Positions 24,916-33,789 of a stretch of DNA of 44,242 nucleotides are shown one piece after another. Source of the stretch: Clostridiales bacterium UBA5446 (lineage in GTDB: Bacteria > Bacillota > Clostridia > Oscillospirales > Oscillospiraceae); assembly GCA_002427465.1 (NCBI GenBank), contig DIRC01000057.1, positions 10,063 to 54,304 of the forward strand, read 5' to 3'. The position numbers were made by a program, and so were the translations under genes. A model generated the notes under the pieces. That model ran no database searches. It was not told the DNA's origin and saw only the letters and a program-made list of their open reading frames with translations. The stretch's first letter is position 1, and each line of letters starts with the position of its first letter.

Positions 24916-25839
24916 TTAAAACTGGGGGATATCCAACGCCATGGCAACGGCAATCCGCGCAGCGCATCGCGCATTATTTATAGCAAGCTGAACGTTGCTG
25001 CGGATGGATTCTCCGCCGGTAAGCTCCGTAATCTTATTCAGCATGAAAGGGGTCAGATCCTTGCCGTGAACATTTGCGGCTTCCGCGGCTTCCCGGGCGG
25101 TGTCGATCACGCCCTCCATATCATCGAAATCCATGGCAAACTGATGGGGGATGGGGTTGCAGACGAGAATGCCGCCGGATAGCCCCATAGCCCATTTTGT
25201 ATTTATGATTTTTGCGATTTCCCGCTCGTCCTTGGCGGCGTAGTCCAGCTTATATCCGCTGTCACGGCAGTAGAAGGCGGGAAATTCTATAGTGCCGTTG
25301 CCAATGACGGGAACGCCCATGGTTTCCAGGTATTCCAGAGTCCGGCCCATGTCAAGCAGCTGCTTTGCACCTGAGCAGACAACGGCGACAGGGGTATGCG
25401 CAAGCTCCTGAAGATCCGCTGAAATATCCATGCTGTTCTCGCCGCCGCGGTGCACGCCGCCGATGCCACCCGTGGCAAAGACGCGGATACCGGCCCTTTC
25501 GGCAATGAGCATGGTGGCCGAAACGGTTGTGGCGCCTGTCCTGAGGGTGGAAACATATACCGGAATGTCCCGACGGCTGACCTTGCCCACGTTAAGTGAG
25601 GAGCACATCTGCTCCAGCTCGGATCTTGACAGGCCGACCTTGATCCGGCCGTCGATGATGGCGACGGTGGCGGGAAGCGCCCCTTCCCCGCGGATGGTTT
25701 TTTCCATCTCGGCCGCAAATCCCAAATTCCCGGGCCAGGGCATGCCGTGGCTGAGTATTGTGCTTTCGAGCGCGACCACAGGGGTGCCTGCGGCGAGGGC
25801 GGCCTGGATTTCCGGAAGCATGTCGATGTAAGACTTCAT
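24916..25839 (-). CDS. psuG: Pseudouridine-5'-phosphate glycosidase
   Basis: Splits pseudouridine 5'-phosphate into uracil and ribose 5-phosphate, a step of pseudouridine salvage. The 307-residue product covers the whole family: PVVALESTILSHGMPWP near the start, GVHRGGENSMDIS (active-site region), VCSGAKQLLDMGRTLE and the C-terminal TPFMLNKITELTGGESIRSN. I chose the ATG at 25839 for its GGAGG (25847-25851) and agreement with homologs; an in-frame earlier start would add 30 unconserved residues. The usual partners, a pseudouridine kinase (psuK) and a transporter, are not adjacent. Confidence 0.95.
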   Translation of the reverse strand: MKSYIDMLPEIQAALAAGTPVVALESTILSHGMPWPGNLGFAAEMEKTIRGEGALPATVAIIDGRIKVGLSRSELEQMCSSLNVGKVSRRDIPVYVSTLRTGATTVSATMLIAERAGIRVFATGGIGGVHRGGENSMDISADLQELAHTPVAVVCSGAKQLLDMGRTLEYLETMGVPVIGNGTIEFPAFYCRDSGYKLDYAAKDEREIAKIINTKWAMGLSGGILVCNPIPHQFAMDFDDMEGVIDTAREAAEAANVHGKDLTPFMLNKITELTGGESIRSNVQLAINNARCAARIAVAMALDIPQF

Positions 25840-25899
25840 ATTTTTTCCTCCGATGCTATGTGGTATGCCGGCAAAAAAACAAGAGTTTATGCCTATAGC

Positions 25900-25929
25900 A
25901 TTATACACAAAAAATGGGGAGATAATCAA
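25900..25929 (-). promoter_or_regulatory. Promoter of psuG
   Basis: Minus strand: TTGATT (25929-25924), 18 bases, TATAAT (25905-25900). A perfect -10 and a four-of-six -35, 61 bases upstream of the start. Confidence 0.6.
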
Positions 25930-26030
25930 GGCAGATTGATAACCGGGGGAGAGAAATGAGTCGCTTTATGTATATTGCACGGAGCAGCTAAATCGTGTAT
26001 GATGACATACAGAAAGGGGGGGATCGAGCA

Positions 26031-27194
26031 GTGGAGTTTAACAGGAGAAACGTCCGAACCCTGTTGCTTTTAATCACGTTTGCCGTGGTGGTATATACAC
26101 TGGTGCAGAACCTGGGCGAGGTTTTTGGTGCGCTAAGGAGCATCTGGAGTATTCTGGGCACGGTTATCGGCGGGCTTTTTATCGCATTTATCCTCAATGT
26201 CCTGCTTCGTGCCTTTGAAAACGGGATATTCCGCCACATGAAGCAGGGGAACAGCCCGAGCCGCCGGAAGCTTGTACGCCCGGTTTCGCTCATCTGCTCT
26301 TTGATCATTGCCTTCGGCATTGTCGCGCTTCTGCTTGTGGTGGTCATCCCCCAGCTCTCCAAAACTATATCGGAGCTTGCGGAAAAGCTGCCTGCCTATA
26401 TCGCCTCCACAATGGTCTGGATTGAGGAATTTCTCGGCGGGTTCGGTCTGTCCGTGGGATCGCTGGCTGATATCTCCATCGACTGGACCGGGACTTTCGA
26501 CAAGGTAGCGGAGTTCTTCGGCAGCGACGGCGCGCGGGATATCATTGGTACGGCAACCGGCGTCGGGGCGACGGTGGTAGGCGCGGCGGTGGATGTGGTT
26601 TTCAGTATTGTTATCGCCGTGTATGTCCTGGCCAAAAAGGAGAAGATAGGGTCCTTTACCAAGCGCTGCATTAACGGCTTTCTTCCGGAAAGGCTGTCGA
26701 GGCAGGTTCTGCGGATAGCCTCGCTTTCCGACGAGACTTTTTCCAGCTTCATTTCGGGGCAGTTTTTGGATTCCTGCATTCTGGCCCTGCTCTGCTATAT
26801 CGGTATGCGGATTTTCAGGTTCCCTTACCCGGAAGTGATTGCGGTTGTAGTGGGCGTAACGTCTCTCGTGCCCATGGTGGGTTCGGTTATCGGCGAGGTG
26901 GTGGGCGCATTTTTGATTTTGTTTGTGAATCCGCCGAAGGCCCTGCTGTTTCTGATCTTCATCCTTTGCCTCCAGCAGCTTGAGGGAAGCTTTATTTATC
27001 CCCGGATAGTCGGCAAGTCCGTGGGCCTGCCCGGCGTGGTGGTACTCTGTGCGGTTATCACAGGCAGCAAGATATCGGGCGTTTTCGGCGCGATGTTGAG
27101 CGTCCCCGTCTGCGCGGTGCTGTATACTCTTTTGCGGGAGGCCCTGGACGCAATTGAGACCGGGAGCGCCTCGCCCCGGAACACCGGGGGTTAA
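26031..27194 (+). CDS. AI-2E family (UPF0118/PerM-like) membrane transporter
   Basis: Polytopic membrane protein of about 387 residues in the PerM/TqsA/YtvI superfamily. Predicted helices lie at the N-terminus (VRTLLLLITFAVVVYTLV, SILGTVIGGLFIAFILNVLLRAF), around residue 95 (SLICSLIIAFGIVALLLVVVIP), and as a cluster in the C-terminal half, with the family's LVPMVGSVIGEVVGAFLI and a late EGSFIYPRIVGKSVGLP region. Members are variously exporters of AI-2, ions or sporulation-related (YtvI); the function here is unknown and the AI-2 name should not be taken literally. The GTG at 26031 is preferred because AAAGGGGGG lies about ten bases before it; a GTG at 25995 is the alternative. Confidence 0.9.
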   Translation: MEFNRRNVRTLLLLITFAVVVYTLVQNLGEVFGALRSIWSILGTVIGGLFIAFILNVLLRAFENGIFRHMKQGNSPSRRKLVRPVSLICSLIIAFGIVALLLVVVIPQLSKTISELAEKLPAYIASTMVWIEEFLGGFGLSVGSLADISIDWTGTFDKVAEFFGSDGARDIIGTATGVGATVVGAAVDVVFSIVIAVYVLAKKEKIGSFTKRCINGFLPERLSRQVLRIASLSDETFSSFISGQFLDSCILALLCYIGMRIFRFPYPEVIAVVVGVTSLVPMVGSVIGEVVGAFLILFVNPPKALLFLIFILCLQQLEGSFIYPRIVGKSVGLPGVVVLCAVITGSKISGVFGAMLSVPVCAVLYTLLREALDAIETGSASPRNTGG

Positions 27195-27223
27195 GCCGAG
27201 GGCCGACTGCTTGTCCACCCCAT

Positions 27224-27268
27224 AAAAAAATAACGTCTGCCGATATTATCGGCAGACGTTATTTTTTT
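27224..27268 (+). terminator. Rho-independent terminator of the AI-2E family gene
   Basis: Long perfect hairpin with about 20-bp arms (27224-27243 and 27249-27268), ending in seven T. The A-run at its start could serve the opposite strand as well. Confidence 0.9.
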
Positions 27269-27379
27269 GTGCAGCCGGCCGCCGGGTGAAAAGGGGAAAA
27301 CCCCGGGCGGCACCCGGATGCGCTTACGGTCCCATTACCGGGTTAAGGTTCGCCGCGGTGCGGCAGGCAGCGGATCAGA

Positions 27380-28804
27380 TCAGGCGTCGACACAGACCTT
27401 GCCCGGGTTGAGGATCATGTCGGGATCAAAAATATGTTTAATGGCGGACATCAGGCCGTACGCCGTATCCCCGGCGGATTCCCTCAGGTATTCCTTTTTC
27501 GCGTGGCCGATTGCGTGCTCACCGGACACCTGCCCTTCGAAGATCATACATTTGGTGTACGCCTTATCCATGAATATTTTGGCTCTTTTTTTGAAATCAT
27601 CCTCAGGAAGGGTGTTGGTGCAGGCATAAATATGGAGGTTTCCGTCGCCGGCATGGCCGAAATTGCGGACGGTAAGCCCAACTTCTTCGCCAAGGCTGCG
27701 GGTAAAGCCGAGGAATTCGGCGATGCGGTCTACGGGGACGACCACGTCCAGCTCATCAAGCAGCTTCGTATCCGCTTCAATGGCGGTCAGGAAAGAGCTG
27801 CGGGCCGCCCAAACATCTTTTTTCAGGGTCGGGGTATCCACAACCAGAATATCCATAGCCGCGGCTTTTTCCGAAACTTCGGCCAGCTTCTCCATTTTAA
27901 GGTCCAGCTCATCCTCGCTGTTGCCGACAAAGGTGACGAGCAGGCAGGCGGCGACGGGTTCGCCGTTCATTTCCGTGGGGAAGACCTGGTTGCCGGTGAA
28001 GGCGGCGGAGGATTTAATGATATCGGCGTCCATGAACTCGATGGACTGGGGATCCAGATTCGCCAGCTTGATGCCGGGAACGGCGGCGATGCAGCTCTCT
28101 ATGTCCGCAAAGGGGAGGATGAGGCTGACATCCATTTCCGGCTTTGGAATCAGCTTGAGGGTAAGCTCGGTGATAATGCCCAGAGTGCCTTCGGAGCCGA
28201 TCATCAGGTGCAGCAGGCTGTATCCTGAGCTGGATTTGCAGACGGTTTTGCCCAGCTTCATTATTTCGCCGCTGGGCAGTACGACGGTCATGGCCAGAAC
28301 ATAATCCCGGGTGACGCCATATTTCACGGCGCGCATGCCCCCCGCATTGGTGGAGACGTTGCCGCCCAGGGTGGCGGTCTTTTCGCCGGGATCCGGGGGA
28401 TACATCAGCCCATGCTCAAGAGCGTCGGCCGCCAGATCCTGGAGCAGGACGCCCACCTGGGTATGAACGACCAGGTTTTTCATATCGTAGGAGAGGATCT
28501 TGTTCATGCGCGCGGTGCTGAGAACAAGACCGCCGCAGATGGGTACGGAGCCGCCGGCCAAGCCCGTGCCGGCGCCGCGGGGCGTCACGGGGATTTTGTT
28601 GGCCGCACATATTTTCATGATTGCGGAGACTTCCTCGGTGCTCTCCGCCTCGCAAACGGCCTCGGGGGAAAACTTGCCATAGATCGGCATCTCGTCGTGG
28701 GTGTAGTCTGGGGAAATGCCATCTCCCATAAAGAAGCGTTTTTCGCCCACAACGGCTTTCAGTTGTTCTGCAATCTCGGGTGTAATTTTATGATAAGCTG
28801 TCAT
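27380..28804 (-). CDS. FAD-linked oxidase, GlcD/D-lactate dehydrogenase type
   Basis: FAD-dependent 2-hydroxyacid dehydrogenase of 474 residues. The N-terminal PCMH-type FAD-binding domain shows VTPRGAGTGLAGG (about 73-85), DPGEKTATLGGNVSTNAGG (about 138-156) and GSEGTLGIITE. The C-terminal FAD oxidase domain contains the metal- and substrate-site histidines in NFGHAGDGNLH and EHAIGHAKK. It lies 183 bases downstream of a lactate permease, so D-lactate to pyruvate is the likely reaction, with glycolate as the alternative. In anaerobes such as Acetobacterium the electron acceptor of this family is EtfAB, which is not encoded nearby. RBS GGAGG is nine bases before the ATG. Confidence 0.92.
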   Translation of the reverse strand: MTAYHKITPEIAEQLKAVVGEKRFFMGDGISPDYTHDEMPIYGKFSPEAVCEAESTEEVSAIMKICAANKIPVTPRGAGTGLAGGSVPICGGLVLSTARMNKILSYDMKNLVVHTQVGVLLQDLAADALEHGLMYPPDPGEKTATLGGNVSTNAGGMRAVKYGVTRDYVLAMTVVLPSGEIMKLGKTVCKSSSGYSLLHLMIGSEGTLGIITELTLKLIPKPEMDVSLILPFADIESCIAAVPGIKLANLDPQSIEFMDADIIKSSAAFTGNQVFPTEMNGEPVAACLLVTFVGNSEDELDLKMEKLAEVSEKAAAMDILVVDTPTLKKDVWAARSSFLTAIEADTKLLDELDVVVPVDRIAEFLGFTRSLGEEVGLTVRNFGHAGDGNLHIYACTNTLPEDDFKKRAKIFMDKAYTKCMIFEGQVSGEHAIGHAKKEYLRESAGDTAYGLMSAIKHIFDPDMILNPGKVCVDA

Positions 28805-28891
28805 CTTATCTATCCTCCATCATAGAAACTTATGTACGCGGTTTTCGCGGGGGGGCTGAAAACGGCGACGGCTGTTACTGCCGTTAAAGTT

Positions 28892-28920
28892 ATTAGATCA
28901 TAGTTGTTCGCTGATGTCAA
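28892..28920 (-). promoter_or_regulatory. Promoter of the GlcD-type oxidase gene
   Basis: Minus strand: TTGACA (28920-28915), 17 bases, TCTAAT (28897-28892). A perfect -35 and five-of-six -10. Directly upstream, arms TTGCC and GGCAA (28946-28942 and 28932-28928 on that strand) form a small dyad that may be an operator. Confidence 0.65.
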
Positions 28921-28987
28921 GGAAACATTGCCATATTGTTAGGCAACTAATACATTAAATTCGTGCATTATCAATAAAACAACGCCA

Positions 28988-30655
28988 TTATCCCATTGGA
29001 TACGGATTAACACCCAGGAGAATCAGGCCGCCTAAAAGGACAATGACGATCAGGCAGTAATACAGGCAGGGCAGAAGGTTGGTTCTGATGACCTTGCCCT
29101 CGTTTCCGATAGTGCCTGTGGTGGCGCAGGCGGAGACCACGTTGTTGACGCAGATCATGTTGCCTGCGGCGCCGCCGATGCTTTGCAGGGCGACGATGAT
29201 GACCTGGGGCATGGCGAGCAGGGTTGCGGTTTCAAACTGCAGCGCCGCGAACAGGGTGTTCGAAACGGTGTTTGAACCGGACATAAAAGCGCCCAGAACG
29301 CCGATGATGGGCGCGATGACGATATAGACGCTCTTGAAAACATCCGCCAGAGCCTGGGCCATGCAAAGCAGCATGGAGGCGTCGGTATAGGTGGCGTTGA
29401 TCGTGGTGTTGCGGTAGATGGCCACCATAGCGGTTCCGAAGATAATGGCGATGAAAGCCCCAAGAACCTGACGGCCGGTGTCCTTCAGGGATTCCTTGAT
29501 CTTTTCGCCAGGCATCTTATGGATGAAAAAGGTCAGCACGCAGACCAGAACAAATGGGAATATGCCGGGGTTCCAGCCCCAGTTCCATTTCCAGTTGCAG
29601 GTTTCAATGCCCAATATCTTGGTGGCGCTGACGGTGAAGGGCGCGCCGGTGAGCAGGGTCTTGATGCCGAAAACGTTCAGGCGGGTGCACACAAGAATCA
29701 GGGCGATAAGGATGTAAGGAGTCCAGGCGAGAAGCTGAGGCATACCGTTATCCACGTCCGCCTTGACCTCCTGAATAGACCGCCAGCTGTCGTCCCAGCC
29801 CTCACTGGGTGCGAAGTCCCAGACGGTTTTGGGTACCAAAAAGCCCTTCTTGGCGGCGATGACGACGATAAACAGAGTGCAGATCGCGCCCACAAGGGAA
29901 GGGAACTCCGGCCCAAAAACGAAAGCCATGAGCAGATAAAAGGCGTCAAAGGTAAGGGAGGTGAACAGGGCGAAGGGCAATGCGGCAAAGGCGTCCCGGC
30001 CTTTTTTCTCTTTGCCAAACAGCTTGCACATCACATAAACGCCCAAAAAGACAATTAAGATACAGCCGGTGGCGTGGCCGATGGCCGTGAATTTCGTCAG
30101 GGCCATTCTGAAGGCCTCCGTATTTCCGCCGAGAGCCTCCACCTGTGATTGGACGATTGTGGTGGCGGTGTTAGTGGGCGTGCCCACCGCGCCAAAAGAG
30201 ACGGGTGTGCTGTTGTAGATCAGAGCGACGATGGCGGCGCAAAGGGGCGGAAAGCCGAGGCTGATGAGCAGCGGGGCTGCCAGGGCGGCCGGAGTGCCAA
30301 AGCCGGCGGCTCCCTCAATAAACGCGCCGAAGACAAAGCCAACAATGATGACCTGGATGCGCCGGTCGGGTGTGATGTTCTTGAACAGCCGCTGTATTGC
30401 GGTAACTGCGCCGGAGTGCTTGAGCGTGTTCATGACCAGAATGGCGCCGAAGATGATGACCAGAACCGAAATTGAGTCCAATGCGCCGCTGATGGAATAC
30501 GCCGCAACGGTGACCCAGTCCTGCTTCCATACAAGCAGGGCAATGATCGCCGCCGTGATCCATGCCAGAGGCAGTGCCTTTTTTGCCCCCCAGTTGAAAA
30601 CCAGCATCAGGACAATGGTAAGCAAAATTGGGACTGCTGCGATTAATGCATACAC
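28988..30655 (-). CDS. lldP: L-lactate permease family transporter
   Basis: Lactate/proton symporter of 555 residues with about 13 predicted membrane helices. Family signatures: VIIFGAILVMNTLKHSGAV near residue 70, GFVFGAFIEGAAGFGTPAALAAPLL (about 110-135), YNSTPVSFGAVGTPTNT, and near the end GSNTVSNTLFAALQ and CVNNVVSACATTGTIGNEG. The start is GTG at 30655 with GGAGGG upstream; the longer in-frame upstream reading is an unlikely extension. It is followed by a GlcD-type dehydrogenase gene, pointing to lactate uptake and oxidation. LldP and the glycolate permease GlcA are close relatives, so glycolate is possible. Confidence 0.93.
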   Translation of the reverse strand: MYALIAAVPILLTIVLMLVFNWGAKKALPLAWITAAIIALLVWKQDWVTVAAYSISGALDSISVLVIIFGAILVMNTLKHSGAVTAIQRLFKNITPDRRIQVIIVGFVFGAFIEGAAGFGTPAALAAPLLISLGFPPLCAAIVALIYNSTPVSFGAVGTPTNTATTIVQSQVEALGGNTEAFRMALTKFTAIGHATGCILIVFLGVYVMCKLFGKEKKGRDAFAALPFALFTSLTFDAFYLLMAFVFGPEFPSLVGAICTLFIVVIAAKKGFLVPKTVWDFAPSEGWDDSWRSIQEVKADVDNGMPQLLAWTPYILIALILVCTRLNVFGIKTLLTGAPFTVSATKILGIETCNWKWNWGWNPGIFPFVLVCVLTFFIHKMPGEKIKESLKDTGRQVLGAFIAIIFGTAMVAIYRNTTINATYTDASMLLCMAQALADVFKSVYIVIAPIIGVLGAFMSGSNTVSNTLFAALQFETATLLAMPQVIIVALQSIGGAAGNMICVNNVVSACATTGTIGNEGKVIRTNLLPCLYYCLIVIVLLGGLILLGVNPYPMG

Positions 30656-30733
30656 TTTTCTTCTCCCTCCAAAAATTAAATTATTATGACATCTGTTATC
30701 CCTTTCCGACACAGCCCCCCATAGACGGACTAG

Positions 30734-30762
30734 ATTATACATGCAGTATACCACGATGAAAA
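30734..30762 (-). promoter_or_regulatory. Promoter of lldP
   Basis: Minus strand: TTTTCA (30762-30757), 17 bases, TATAAT (30739-30734). A perfect -10 and four-of-six -35. The 30656-30867 gap otherwise shows only AT-rich sequence. Confidence 0.6.
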
Positions 30763-30867
30763 GCACTTCGCAACCCGAAATTATAGTTATTGTACAAAAA
30801 TATTATGATGGAAACATGAGAAATATGACAAATAGACAAACAATTAACGAGGATGCCTTTGTCCAAT

Positions 30868-30899
30868 AAAAAACCGCGGGGCCGGCCGGCTCCGCGGTT
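30868..30899 (-). terminator. Rho-independent terminator of the propeller-SBP operon
   Basis: Minus strand: a 12-bp GC-rich stem (30899-30888 with 30883-30872, one G-U pair), then six T (30873-30868). It lies 15 bases beyond the last gene of the five-gene operon. Confidence 0.85.
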
Positions 30900-30914
30900 G
30901 TCATTTTTGCTGTG

Positions 30915-31988
30915 CTATGATTTGGTATTTGATTTTTTTTCCAGCTGCAGCCGGCGCCGTTCCCGCATATTATCCGAAATTTTCTCCCAAAGGGCGGGGA
31001 TGACGACCGACAGCTTTTTCTTCAGCCTTTTGAAAAGGCCCACAAGCAGGCGGACGGCAAAGTAAAGCGGATACAGGCCGAACAGGACGGCCAAAGCCAG
31101 CATGAGGGCGGCATAATCCTCTGCGTACCGGGCGGCGTTTTCCCAATAGGGAAAGACCACGCCTTCGCTGCTGATTGACCTCTCGCCGAAATTCAGGATG
31201 AGGCCGAAGGCGGAGGAGAGGGAAAACCGACCGGTGTTTTGAAGCGTCACGGCGTCGGTGAAGCCGGTTTCGGCGATATCCAGGGCAAACCCGGAAATCG
31301 GATTTGCGCAGACAAGCTCATAACAGCTCACGTTGGTTTCGGAAATGCCGTTCAGGGTGTCGTAATACATGAACATGCCCGCTTCGCCGCTGTAGGCCTT
31401 CCGGCTGGCAAAGTCATCCTCGCGGGATATCACGCCGGCAACCAGATAGGGCTTGTCGTCAATAGTGACCGTCATGCCGGCCAGTTCCACGCCGCCAAAG
31501 AGTTTCCAGGCCAGCGTCTCGTCCAGCACAACCTTATCGTGCATCAGATCGGTCTCCCGCAGATATCCGCCGGAACGAAGCTGGAGTGGGTGGAAGGCAA
31601 ACCAGTCGCCGCCGACGCCGAGGGTGGTGACGCTTGCGCTGCCCTTGGTGCCCTTGACGGTGATCTTGGCCTCTGCGCTGTACGCGTCCACCCATAGGTT
31701 CCCGCCCTCCGGTGCCTCCAGGGACGCGTCGGTCAAAGCCTTTTCAACCGATTGCCGGAACTTATAGACGTCGGACAGGGTGACGCCCTTGCCTATCGGA
31801 AAGTAGGCCGAAACCTGAGCAAATCGGGTTTCGCTGCCGCCGCGATAGCGCTCCGCCATCTGCTGGGAGACCAGGGTGTTCCCGATGCGCCCGAAGATCA
31901 CGAGGCAGGCGGCGCAGAGCAGGAACAGCACACAGTGGGGCAGGTGTGCGATGATTTTCGCTATTCGGGTTTTACTTGGTTTCCTCAC
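30915..31988 (-). CDS. MacB-periplasmic-core-like membrane protein
   Basis: The 357-residue protein has a predicted transmembrane helix near the N-terminus (VLFLLCAACLVIFGRIG, about 19-35), an extracytoplasmic domain (about 36-285) resembling the MacB_PCD core of FtsX/MacB permeases (VSAYFP, LGVGGDWFAFHPLQLRSGGYL, DKVVLDETLAWKLFGG, MTVTIDDKPYLVAGVI), and one C-terminal helix (about 290-315). It ends in a highly basic cytoplasmic tail. The two further helices of MacB are absent, and no ATPase is encoded nearby. The start is GTG, 15 bases after the adaptor gene. It ends at a clean terminator, so the short form is not an obvious truncation. Mechanism unknown. Confidence 0.75.
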   Translation of the reverse strand: MRKPSKTRIAKIIAHLPHCVLFLLCAACLVIFGRIGNTLVSQQMAERYRGGSETRFAQVSAYFPIGKGVTLSDVYKFRQSVEKALTDASLEAPEGGNLWVDAYSAEAKITVKGTKGSASVTTLGVGGDWFAFHPLQLRSGGYLRETDLMHDKVVLDETLAWKLFGGVELAGMTVTIDDKPYLVAGVISREDDFASRKAYSGEAGMFMYYDTLNGISETNVSCYELVCANPISGFALDIAETGFTDAVTLQNTGRFSLSSAFGLILNFGERSISSEGVVFPYWENAARYAEDYAALMLALAVLFGLYPLYFAVRLLVGLFKRLKKKLSVVIPALWEKISDNMRERRRLQLEKKSNTKS

Positions 31989-32003
31989 CGGCCTCAGTCC
32001 TCA

Positions 32004-33764
32004 TCAGTTATCCGCCAGCCTTACCAGCATACCGCTTTCAATGGGCTTGGTGGCGTTGGTTATCACAAAATCTCCGGTGAATACGCCGCCGGAAACGGCG
32101 CTGTTGGTATCGTCCGTGGCAAGCACCTGCACATCCGCCCGGGTGGCGGCGTACCGGTTGCCCAGGGGGCTGCTTTTGGCCACCACCACCAGCACGAAGC
32201 TGCCGTTTGCGTCCTCACGCACCGCGCTGTTGGGCACGACCACCTCATAGTTCTGGCTTTTCTGGCCGATGGAGACGGATACGGAGGTGCCGCTTTCCAC
32301 ATCACCCTTAACTTCGAACACGAGAATCTTGTTCTGGGCCGGCGCCTGGGGATCGACCCTGATGGTCGCAAGGGTGGCGGAAAGGCCGCTGCTGCCCCAC
32401 CAGCCCATGCTGATCTCGGCGGAGTCCCCTACGGACACTTTTTTTGCCTGTTCTTTGGTGACGGTCAGGGAGACGGAATATCCCCGGTCCGGCACCTCGA
32501 TGGTGGCCATGGGTGCGCTGGGATCGGTGGTGTTCCCGGCCGTGACGCCGATGGATTTGACGACGCCGTCCACCTGGGAATAGATGCTGCCGCCGGCGCC
32601 GCCGCTCAGCTCGTTGACCTTTTCGGCGGCCTGGGAGATCTGGCGCTGCATTTTCTGAAGCCCCAGATTGTCCAGCTTCAGCGTCTTGATGGCGCTTTGC
32701 AGTTCGTCCTGATAGGTGACGACGCTGTCCTTTGCGGTCTCGTAAATGGTCTTTTTGGCCGTCAGGTCGTCATAGGTATCCTGGGCGGCGTCCATAACGG
32801 CCTTGGCTTCCGTAACCTTCTTTTTCAGGCTGGAGTTGTCGGGGGACAGCGAGTCGTAATAATGGTTCAGGGCGCTGCTGTAAGCGGCCGCGGCGTTGTC
32901 AAAAGTGCTCTGCGCGTCGGAGATAGCCGTGTATGCGGCCGACATGTCCGATTTTTTAAATTTCTTTCCGTCGGAGGTTTCGTATTCTTCCGTGCTGTCT
33001 TCATATTCCCCGGCCAGAAACTGCATATAGTCCTTCGCGTTGTATGAGGTGCCCTGAGCTTGGGCGGTGGCGTCTTCCTCAAGGGCCTTATACGGTTCAA
33101 GATATTTGATTTTTGTGGCGTTGAGGGCGGTTTCAGCCTCGTTTCTGGTATTCAGAGCGGCCTGAACGGCCGAATAGTCGCCTCCGCCCCCGGAGCCGGC
33201 GCCGCCTGCGGCCTCCAGCTTGTCCACGGCGTTGTTGTATGCGGCCGTGGCGGTCGCCAGGACGGTTTTCGCCACGCTGACGTCATTATCCGTAACGGCG
33301 TTATTGTCCCGCTCGGCGATTGCGGCCTCCAGCTTTTCCCGGACGCGCTTGATGGCGGGGTTTTCTCCGTTTCCGTCGGTCTCCCCGGCGTTGATCAACG
33401 CAACCTGATAGCTGTACTGAAGCTCCTCCAGGGCGGATTTTGCCGCCTCCAGCTCGTCGCTGTCTCCATCTGCCAGCACAAAGAGCAGGTCGCCGGCGGC
33501 AACCTGCTGCCCGACCTTGACAGCAACGGACTTGACCTTCCGGGAGTCCTCGGATTTGACCTCATAGGTCTCCGTGGCCTCAATGGTTCCGGTACCCCGG
33601 ATTCTTGTGGTGATGGTGCCGGACTGGGCATATTGGGCCGACACCTCCGGCAGGGAGCGGTTCATGATGGTGTTGGAGAAAAAGGTCAGCACCAACATGA
33701 CCGACAGGAATACTATTGCGGCATTTTTTACCCAGCCTCTATTTTTGATCTTTTCTTCAGTCAT
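32004..33764 (-). CDS. HlyD/MacA-like membrane-fusion adaptor protein
   Basis: Protein of 586 residues. An N-terminal anchor helix (about 13-30, VKNAAIVFLSVMLVLTFF) precedes an extracytoplasmic part. A lipoyl/biotinyl-like half domain (about 58-98, TGTIEATETYEV...VKVGQQVAAGDLLFVLAD) is followed by a very long coiled-coil section (about 100-400, Ala/Glu/Asp-rich). Then come the second lipoyl half with SIYSQVDGVVKSIGVTAG and beta-barrel and membrane-proximal domains ending in IESGMLVRLADN. In monoderms such adaptors pair with MacB-like exporters, and a MacB-core-like gene follows. It is unusual that it lies directly downstream of two sugar-importer permeases. ATG 33764 is chosen for AAGG upstream and the natural N-terminus. 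Confidence 0.88.
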   Translation of the reverse strand: MTEEKIKNRGWVKNAAIVFLSVMLVLTFFSNTIMNRSLPEVSAQYAQSGTITTRIRGTGTIEATETYEVKSEDSRKVKSVAVKVGQQVAAGDLLFVLADGDSDELEAAKSALEELQYSYQVALINAGETDGNGENPAIKRVREKLEAAIAERDNNAVTDNDVSVAKTVLATATAAYNNAVDKLEAAGGAGSGGGGDYSAVQAALNTRNEAETALNATKIKYLEPYKALEEDATAQAQGTSYNAKDYMQFLAGEYEDSTEEYETSDGKKFKKSDMSAAYTAISDAQSTFDNAAAAYSSALNHYYDSLSPDNSSLKKKVTEAKAVMDAAQDTYDDLTAKKTIYETAKDSVVTYQDELQSAIKTLKLDNLGLQKMQRQISQAAEKVNELSGGAGGSIYSQVDGVVKSIGVTAGNTTDPSAPMATIEVPDRGYSVSLTVTKEQAKKVSVGDSAEISMGWWGSSGLSATLATIRVDPQAPAQNKILVFEVKGDVESGTSVSVSIGQKSQNYEVVVPNSAVREDANGSFVLVVVAKSSPLGNRYAATRADVQVLATDDTNSAVSGGVFTGDFVITNATKPIESGMLVRLADN

Positions 33765-33789
33765 AATGAACCTTCCCCAATAAGTTGAT

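Noticed and set aside
26031..27194. Autoinducer-2 export as the function of the AI-2E family protein
   Set aside because: The family is functionally mixed and no quorum-sensing gene is nearby; only the family name is supported.
27270..27379. GC-rich stretch after the GlcD-type gene as its terminator
   Set aside because: Several short complementary blocks occur, but no single stem followed by a T-run on the minus strand is convincing.
31752..33047. 431-codon open frame opposite the adaptor gene, and a similar one at 36956-38278
   Set aside because: Gly/His/Val-rich shadow translations of well-supported minus-strand genes.
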